Source: Prorocentrum cordatum
Lineage: Eukaryota > Sar > Dinophyceae > Prorocentrales > Prorocentraceae
DNA: 64,000 bases
NCBI GenBank assembly: GCA_963575745.1
Contig: CAUYUJ010012592.1
Span: 386,437 to 450,436, forward strand
Direction of reading: 5' to 3'
The translations under genes and the position numbers were made by a program. Within the stretch, counting starts at the first letter, position 1; each line of letters begins with the position of its first letter. Positions 57,331 to 64,000 of the stretch are shown here, piece after piece. The notes under the pieces were generated by a model. That model was not told where the DNA came from, searched no databases, and saw only the letters and a list, made by a program, of their open reading frames with translations.

Positions 57331-59954
57331 GGGCCAGTGAGACGGAGGAGCGACGGGGTCCGAACGCGGCGGAAGAAGGCAGTTGCCATGTGTTGAGGGA
57401 TGAGGGGGGAAGGACGAAGGTACCACCAGCCACGGCCGCGCCCATGCTCGGTCGCTCCCCCCTGTCCCAGCACGGTAGGTTCGTGTCGTGCCGACGCGGC
57501 GGCGATCCCGCCGCGGTCGTTCAAAATCGAGCGTTGCTTGCAGCCCAGAATTGGCGTACACGTAGAGTGATGGCGGTTTGAAAGCCGGCCTTCGGGGCTG
57601 AACGATCCGATCCGCGCTGTGTCAGAAACCAACGCTGGGGTCGTCACGACACGAACGTTCTTGCTCGGCGTGAGAGGGTTCTTTCCGTACTCGTCGCGAT
57701 ACGTTCTTGTTGCGGCGTGAGAGCGCGAATGTTGGCAGTTTTTCGTTCATAGCGGGTCGCGGCGTTGGGTGATTTGGGCTTGGACTGCCTGTATAAGAGT
57801 TAAGACACCAGTAGCTGGCATTCGGGGAACCCCCTCGTCGCCTCGGCTGGACGCAGCTCGGAAAATTGGTGCGTCTGGTCCCTTGGATGGTCCTTGAGAG
57901 CGATTTTGGGTTGCCATTGTCTCAACCCGCCCTGCCTAGAGATGCCGAGGAAGCGCAATCAGCGATGGGTCCCGTTTCCGCGTGCACACATGGCGAGCCC
58001 CGTGGCCAGATCAGGCGGTGTTGGCCACATAGTTTTGGGGATGCCTTTCCCGATCCGTGGATCTGGCGCCCACACGCCAGGTCCACGGACCCCTAATCCA
58101 TGTCAGCTTGTGCCCGACGATGGGAGATGGATCGGTCAAGCCTGGGTGACCATCGTGGACGCACGGCGCTTCTTAGCATACGCACCGCGCTGCAGGGAGG
58201 GCCTTTTCCGTGCGCGCGGGCCCGTGCACAGTCCCGCAGGAAGCTACCACCTCACGTCCTGACGGCTGCAGCTCTGCTTGTTGTTTAGTTTCGGTCGCAG
58301 GGCCATGAGTTGGATCGCCCAGTTTTTCGTTTCAGCACAGTTCTTCGAATCCGAGGGGTGCTTATTTGTTTCGCGCAAGGTCTTTGAATTGTGAAGGCCT
58401 TACGGCTGGTGCCGTCGACTCTGAAGGTGTAGCCCGAGATGTTTGGGAGGCAAGGAATCGAAAGGGGAAGCTTTTTCCAGGAAGGGGTGCTCCTTGACGG
58501 AGGTGGGGTCGCAACCCCCAGGAGCCCCCCCCTTCTTCCCCTCCACCCCCCCTCCCACCACCCACCACCACCCACCCCCTGGTGGGGAAGGGAAGGGATC
58601 ACAGGGAAGGGGTTCTTTTCGACTCGATCGCGACATTGTTCGATTCCTCTTTGGCTGGGACGTTTGAAGGGGAGGGCCCACGGACAAGAGCATGGGGTAG
58701 CGGTGACGGTGACAACGACGACGACGGTGACGACGGCGACGACGAAGCTCCTCACATGCCGACAGGGTCGGCGGATCCTCAATGGGTTTTCAGTACCCTG
58801 TGGTGCGCGCAAAGTGTCCGACGCCAGCAGTGTTGCCAATGGTGGTAGTAAGGGCTTGATGGTGGACGGAGATGCGCGTTGTGGACTGTTTGGTTACGGA
58901 CGCATGCTCATCTTGAAATCTTGAACGAGGGGCCTCATGGGGGCCGCTTTCAACCACAAGCCAGTTGACGGCGGGCACGTAGGGTATCATAGTGGCGGTG
59001 TTATTAGGGATCGTGAGAGCATGCACGAACCACGTGTTTTAACACACTCTGCTTTTTGATCGAGGATTGGGTCGTACTTGAGATAGCGTGTGCTTTGCTA
59101 ATCGTGTAGTGTGCGGGCGCGTGTGTGAATATTTGACCCCGATCAATGGAGTCATGATTTGCAAGGGTTGCGCAACAACGATCTCGACAATTCAGACATT
59201 TACGATCTAGCCTACTGAGCCAAACGAACAGCTGAATCCGCACAATTCGCTGGTTAAGTAAATTAGACCCGGTTGATATCACATCCTCAAGATTATCCAT
59301 CGCTGAATCAAGACATGTGCAATTCTACCCGTCCAACAGCAGTTGACGCAACTATGTAACCAGCGATGTATAGAATTAGGGCGCTTGTACTGCCGACGTG
59401 GATCGAATCATTTTGTCAAGGCGGAGTGCGTCAATCAGCTCATCGGAGTCGCCAGGCCGCCTAATGGTGAACTAGCTGGGCCGAGCTCACCAAGCGCATT
59501 GCAAAAGTGGTTCAAAGGGTCGGGCAAGGTGTGGCATGGACAAACAGTTCTGGCTGGCAGAGCTGGGCGACACGAGCAGATATCGTTTGCCAAGCTGAGC
59601 TATATTGTTCGCGCAGGGTTTGCCGCGACAGTTGCTTATCCAGGCTCGGCGTCTGTCGCTGTGGTGGGAGGTGGAGCCTCTACCCTCCACGCTCGGTGCT
59701 GAGAGAAACGACGTCCTTGGCCGTGCAGGTTCTCGGCAGAAAAAGGCGAGCCAGCTGATTCGGCGAGACGTCACTCCCGTTGTTCACTGTGCGCTCTGCG
59801 AGCCGTCTCGAGTAGGACACCTGGGCAGTCAGCAGGATGCTGGGGGTACCGACACCGCTGCCCTCGCCTTTTTCCCCCGTGTGGGCCTCTTGGGAGACCT
59901 TCGTCGCCACGGCCAGATTCGCCTGGAAGTTCTGGTCAGAACGCATCGCACCCT
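57331..59954. other. no gene recognised
   Basis: Sequence after the aminotransferase stop. A + frame of about 120 codons at 57,894-58,262 has no domain. A C-rich patch lies at 58,510-58,590 and a GACGAC run at 58,705-58,745. Nothing else. Confidence 0.45.
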
Positions 59955-60002
59955 CGGAGGTCGGGGGAGGAGGAGGAGGAGGAGGAGGAGGAGGAGGATG
60001 GA
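59955..60002 (+). repeat. GGA microsatellite
   Basis: About 12 GGA units within a longer Arg-rich open frame that has no other support. Confidence 0.9.
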
Positions 60003-60689
60003 GGGCAGGGGGCAGGGTGGTCATGACGATGCGGGAGGCGGGGCAGTCCCGCTCCCTCGCTGCTCGGCGCCCCTCGTGTTGGGCCTGGGCGGTCGTTCGT
60101 TGGATGGATCGCTCCCAGCAGAGAGGATGGGCCGAGGTCGTGCCAGACGAAAGGGGGTGGGGGATTGGGAAAAGGGGGGGTGCGAAATCTGCTGCTTGCA
60201 GCTGGTTTCGGCCCCACCGAGGGGCCCATTCCTCGATACATGGGCGCCTCCCGGCGCCGGGGGGCGCCGGGAAAATCAGCTACGTGAGCTGATTCTCAAA
60301 CCCTCCCTTTGCTATCCCCCCCTTTCGCCCGGCGCGACGAGGGCAGGGGTCAGGGCACCGGGTCTCGAGCTCTCGTGGGCTTCCCGAGCTCTGGCCGCCC
60401 GCCTGAGCAGGGCGGCCTCGAGGGCAGGTCGTGGGCGAAACGCATCCGCATCGGCGGCCTCGCGCGCCTGGCCTTTGGGCCGCGACTCCGCGGACGAGGG
60501 GCGGTTTTGCCGCAGATGCCCCGCGCGGAACGTATTCGTGCGACCGCGTATCCGCGGGATCGCGCCCCGGAATCCAGACCGCGAGGGCGTGGATACGGAT
60601 ATGTTCGCCGTTCGTGGCCAGAGGAGGAGAATAGACCGATGCTCTAGGCCTCCCAGATGGGGTCGGAGTAGATGGGGTCGGAAGATCGT
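60003..60689. other. no gene recognised
   Basis: GC-rich sequence, open in several frames on both strands, with no domain. Confidence 0.5.
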
Positions 60690-60865
60690 GCCGCATCGCC
60701 GATGCATCGGCGATGCGGTTCGATGTGGAACCCGGTTTTCTTTACGCCGACGATGCGGTTGCGTCGCCGACGTTCGCAATACATCTTCGATGCATCGTCG
60801 TCGCATCGTCGATGCAATGGCGATGCATCGGAGATGGGGCGCGATCCTCTGACCCCATCCACTTG
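60690..60865. repeat. GATGCATCG palindromic repeat block
   Basis: Overlapping CGATGCATCG, GCATCGTCG and GGCGATGC words, largely self-complementary. Related words occur at 35,895-36,025. Confidence 0.8.
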
Positions 60866-61011
60866 GATCCCCTCTGGGAGGCCTCCAGATGCAGCCATGC
60901 TCGAAATCACCGTCAGAGCGCGCCCCTGGAGGGAGAGGTCCAGGGAGTAGCGGTACCAGTGCGGTTTTGTCCCCCAAGGGTTTTGTGGAGGTTGGGCCGG
61001 GCCACGGTGCC

Positions 61012-63067
61012 AGGAGCCCGTTTTTTTATTGCTTGGGGCATGACGGGCGTTATGGCCCCCGTTCCCCCCCCCTATGACGTAACGCTCCCCCCCTCCAGTG
61101 CGTGCGGGGCACTGCCGACGTGCGCATTGGGATCCGCGTAGGTGCCCGCGTAGGAATCCGCAGATGAGTCAGGTCCGCAGTCGTCGTCGTCGTCGTCGTC
61201 GTCGCGTCGTCGTGCGCGCGGACGCGGCTGGAGCCTGTTTTTCATTCTGGGCCGATGACGGTAATCATCTCGGGGGGGGGAGGGGGTCGATGACGTCACG
61301 TTTCGCGCCGGCAGCGTTTGGGAATGCTCAGGACTGACGGAGGACGGGTAGCACCACCATGTAGTTGGCGATCTGCACCACAACGACTGTACACCACAGT
61401 GCTTACGTGCAACACAGCGTGGGTTTGTGCCACCGTGCCCGCGGGCAAAGCAGCTCTTGTGTACGCCACAGCGCCTGCGTACACCACATCAGCCGTGTGC
61501 ACCACAGCACCAGTGTAAATCACAATGCTTGTGTGCATTGCTGTGTAACCGAGCGCGTGCGATGATAAAGCCCAACCCCCTTCACCCCCTGTATTTTTAT
61601 AATCCCCGTCCAACAGGATTTAATTGTGGAGATAGACGCGGAGGCCGAACTTTATAATCCGTGGGGGAAGTTGCGAATCAAAGTTGCGATCATTTCGTGC
61701 GAACTAGTAACAGCATAAAAAACGCTGAACATGGCCATGGTGGTCTCACCACACCAGCGCTCGCAATCACGAGCGTGTGGCAGGGCTGTGCGATTCTCAC
61801 CACTTCAGTTTGCCCAAGTTACGAACGTGCGGCAGGGCCATGTGATTCTCACTTTCTCAGCCATTCCCGAGTCAGGAAAGTGTGGCAGGCCATGGGGGCC
61901 GATTGTATTTTGATTGCGCATGCGTTTTTCGAGTAGGCAGAGCATTGGAATTAATTTTTTGCTCCACGAGTTTCGAGATCTCCGGGGTCTACCTTGTGCC
62001 GAGCGCCCAGGCTCACCATCATCATCACCATCATCATCACCATCATCATCATCTTTATCGTCATCATCATTATCCTCATTCCCGGGAACATATATTTCAT
62101 TCTCCCCGCCTGAACTCTGAATTTTTTTAATCCCCGGGGGATGACTATCGCCCGTGATCGGTTCCACAGCGCTTGTGTGCACCACAGCAACAGTGTGCAG
62201 CACAGCACCACTGCTGTACCTCGAGTGGTAAGAGGAGTCCTTCTGACAAAATGGAGCCGCTTGTGGGTTTCACACAAAACAATACAAACGGAATCCTGGT
62301 GGACAAAAAAGCGCCAGTGGAATTTACGATTCCCCCCCGTCCGCCCGCATCACCCTAAATTGTCCCATTTGCGTTCAGGAGGCTCAGCTAAATTGGCCGA
62401 GTTGGAACCAAGTGGGCCGATTCAATAGACCATTCTGCGGTGCACGCTGAGATACGCACGTGCGCTGTAGTTCCAGACCGCACGACAAGGGTCAAGGAGG
62501 TGGAGGATGAGGAGGAATACGTAAAGGTGGACGAGGAGGGAGGAGGGAACAACGTCGCAACATATCAGTATTTTCCTTGCGTGGCGTTTGGTTGTCCGCA
62601 GCAGATCCTCCCGAACATGCTCTTTCTACCTGTCCTATGCACGCGGCGTGGTGTAAACAAGCGCTGTGGTGTACACAGGCGCTGTGTTGCACATGGTTGC
62701 TGCGGTGTACACATGTACACTGATGCTGTAGTGTACGCAAACACTGTGGTGTACAGAGGCGTTGCGTTTCACACGGCTGCTGCTGTGTACGCACGCGTTG
62801 TAGTGTACACGTGCGCTGTGGTGCGCGCGAAAGTTGTGGTGCACCCAGGCGCAGTTGAGCAGATCGCCATCTACATGCTGCTCGCGTCGTCGTCGTCGTC
62901 GCCGTCGCCGTCGTCGTCGTCGCTCGTCGCTCGCCGCGTCGCGCGCGCGGGCGCGGCAGTGGTGCCGGAGCCACACGGCTGGGGGGGGGGCGTTACGTCA
63001 TACCCCCCCCCCCGCCCACCCTTCCCATGACGCCCGTCATCGCCGAACATAAAATAAACGCGCTCCA
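61012..63067. repeat. second foldback (inverted repeat) structure, 2.06 kb
   Basis: The left end GAGCCCGTTTTTTTATTGC, then ATGACGGGCGTTAT and TATGACGTAACGC, face the right-end counterparts GCGTTACGTCATA, ATGACGCCCGTCAT and AAAATAAACGCGCTC. Farther in, CATGTAGTTGGCGATCTGC (61,358) faces GCAGATCGCCATCTACATG (62,859). GTGCACCACAGC-type units (61,370-61,550) face GCTGTGGTGTACAC-type units (62,640-62,860). TCG repeats occur on both sides but in direct orientation. The centre holds a CAT repeat (62,018-62,085) and unique sequence. No coding. Confidence 0.8.
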
Positions 63068-64000
63068 GCAACGGGTCCACGCAGCGACGGGCGGTAGTTT
63101 TCCAGCTGCTCCCAGGCGGCCCCCCCCTCGGAGCAGTCCCGGCATATCCTGTCAGGGGCTCGCGCCGGCCACGGTCAGGGAGGTGCGGCCCAGCCTCATC
63201 TCAGGTTTGGCTGGGGAGGGTGGCGGGAGCCCTGCCGCAAGAGTTCTGCGCCCTCTCTGTACTCTTCGGGAGCCCATGGGACGGAGGAGCGCCAGGATTC
63301 GCACCGCCTGGGGCGGCCTGCGGCTTGGGGGGCGTGGCCGAAGAACGGTTCCCAATGGGATGGTTGGATGGACACGTGCTCGCGCGTTGCTTGCGGCAGG
63401 CGGGCGGGATGGTCAAAAAGGCGGCTTGCATTCGTAGCCCGTCACGGGGTCGATCTGGCTGGAGGAATTTGGGTCACCCGCATGAGCGCGAATGGAACCG
63501 CGCTTCGCGCGTCGCGGCCAGGGATGGCGCGACGATAGCCGCGCATCGCGGGGCGCGACGGCGTGAAGGCGGGTGACCCAGATATGCCATCGGAACTCGT
63601 TCGGAGCCGTGGTGTCGGGAGTTCCGGTCGTGACTTTCCTCACGGCGCTGCGTGTTTCCCCTGCTCACCTCGGACGTCCGCCGCTTTGCTTCTGCATGCT
63701 CCATTTCGGGTCTCGCTTCGCAGCACCCGGCGGCCGTTTCAGGGACGGATCGCGTCACTCTCGAGCAGGTACGAGAGCCGGGGTATCGCAGCGATTTTCG
63801 TTCAAGATCTCGCCAGAGCGACATTCGCTCACCGAATATGCAGCAAGTCGTTGGTACAACCGATCGAAGGGAGAGCGTACTCACGGGGCGCGAGCGTCAA
63901 GAGAGCAGGTGCGATGGCGAGGCGCAGATTCAGGCCAGCCAGGAGAAGTAGCACTGATGTCTTGAGGTTGGTTTCTGGGTTTCCGGGCATCCTCAATTGG
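63068..64000. other. no gene recognised
   Basis: GC-rich sequence to the right edge. Several frames are open for about 100-140 codons on both strands, without domains. The start of a neighbouring gene cannot be excluded. Confidence 0.45.

Noticed and set aside
59605-60852. 415-codon + frame
   Set aside because: Runs through a GGA microsatellite and GATGC palindromes; no domain, and several other frames are open over the same GC-rich DNA.
1-64000. CRISPR array
   Set aside because: No regularly spaced identical repeats with unique spacers; all arrays are microsatellites, minisatellites or element repeats.
1-64000. tRNA, rRNA or a dinoflagellate spliced-leader sequence
   Set aside because: GTTCGA-type words (for example 6,064, 22,676, 60,718) lack the flanking stems of a tRNA T-arm. 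No rRNA core sequence and no spliced-leader word was spotted by eye; a covariance-model scan would be decisive.

Overview
The window reads as nuclear DNA of a dinoflagellate, inferred from sequence alone. Coding DNA is GC-rich at third positions and is scattered in a sea of simple repeats, small inverted-repeat elements and retroelement pieces. There are two tyrosine-recombinase (YR, DIRS/Ngaro-like) retrotransposons with split direct repeats, each carrying a cytosine-methyltransferase-like domain. The one host gene I can reconstruct has tiny exons, introns of up to 13 kb and mostly GC-AG splice sites. No bacterial operons, CRISPR array, rRNA or convincing tRNA was seen. I cannot name the species.

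Layout. 1-10.5 kb: no convincing gene; ACT microsatellite, a degenerate CTTGGGG minisatellite, dispersed repeats and three families of small terminal-inverted-repeat elements (called here MITE-A, -B and -C). 10,553-18,499: YR retrotransposon 1 (A1 - gag - pol - YR - B1 - A2 - B2). In it a complete-looking C5 cytosine methyltransferase lies between the two halves of RNase H. 19.2-20.9 kb: 1.7 kb ACT/AGT array. 21.8-23.5 kb: tandem duplication of about 900 bp. 25.3-32 kb: five degenerate copies of a 1.2-1.3 kb CpG-rich satellite with CGCGCG palindromes.

32,733-57,330: seven exons of a PLP-dependent class I/II aminotransferase on the + strand, covering the C-terminal 232 residues and the stop codon; the N-terminal exons were not found. 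Joined, the exons are 699 nt, in frame throughout, and keep the expected PLP and substrate residues. Five of the six introns fit best as GC-AG. The introns hold MITE copies, tandem repeats and, in the 13-kb fifth intron, a 10.8-kb inverted-repeat (foldback) region at 44,155-54,947. That region is built of ATC/GAT and GATCTCAC repeats around a perfect 43-bp stem. YR retrotransposon 2 (45,116-51,583) is inserted in its left arm and a decayed LINE 3' end lies in its right arm.

57.3-64 kb: no recognised gene; GATGC palindromic repeats and a second, 2-kb foldback structure (61,012-63,067).

The most notable system is the pair of self-methylating-type YR retrotransposons. Capture of DNA methyltransferases by dinoflagellate retrotransposons has been reported. 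What stands out here is the nesting of the enzyme inside RNase H (element 1), the different 3' placement in element 2, a small cysteine-rich single-pass membrane ORF at the front of element 2, and a Tudor/SH3-like fold predicted in its gag.
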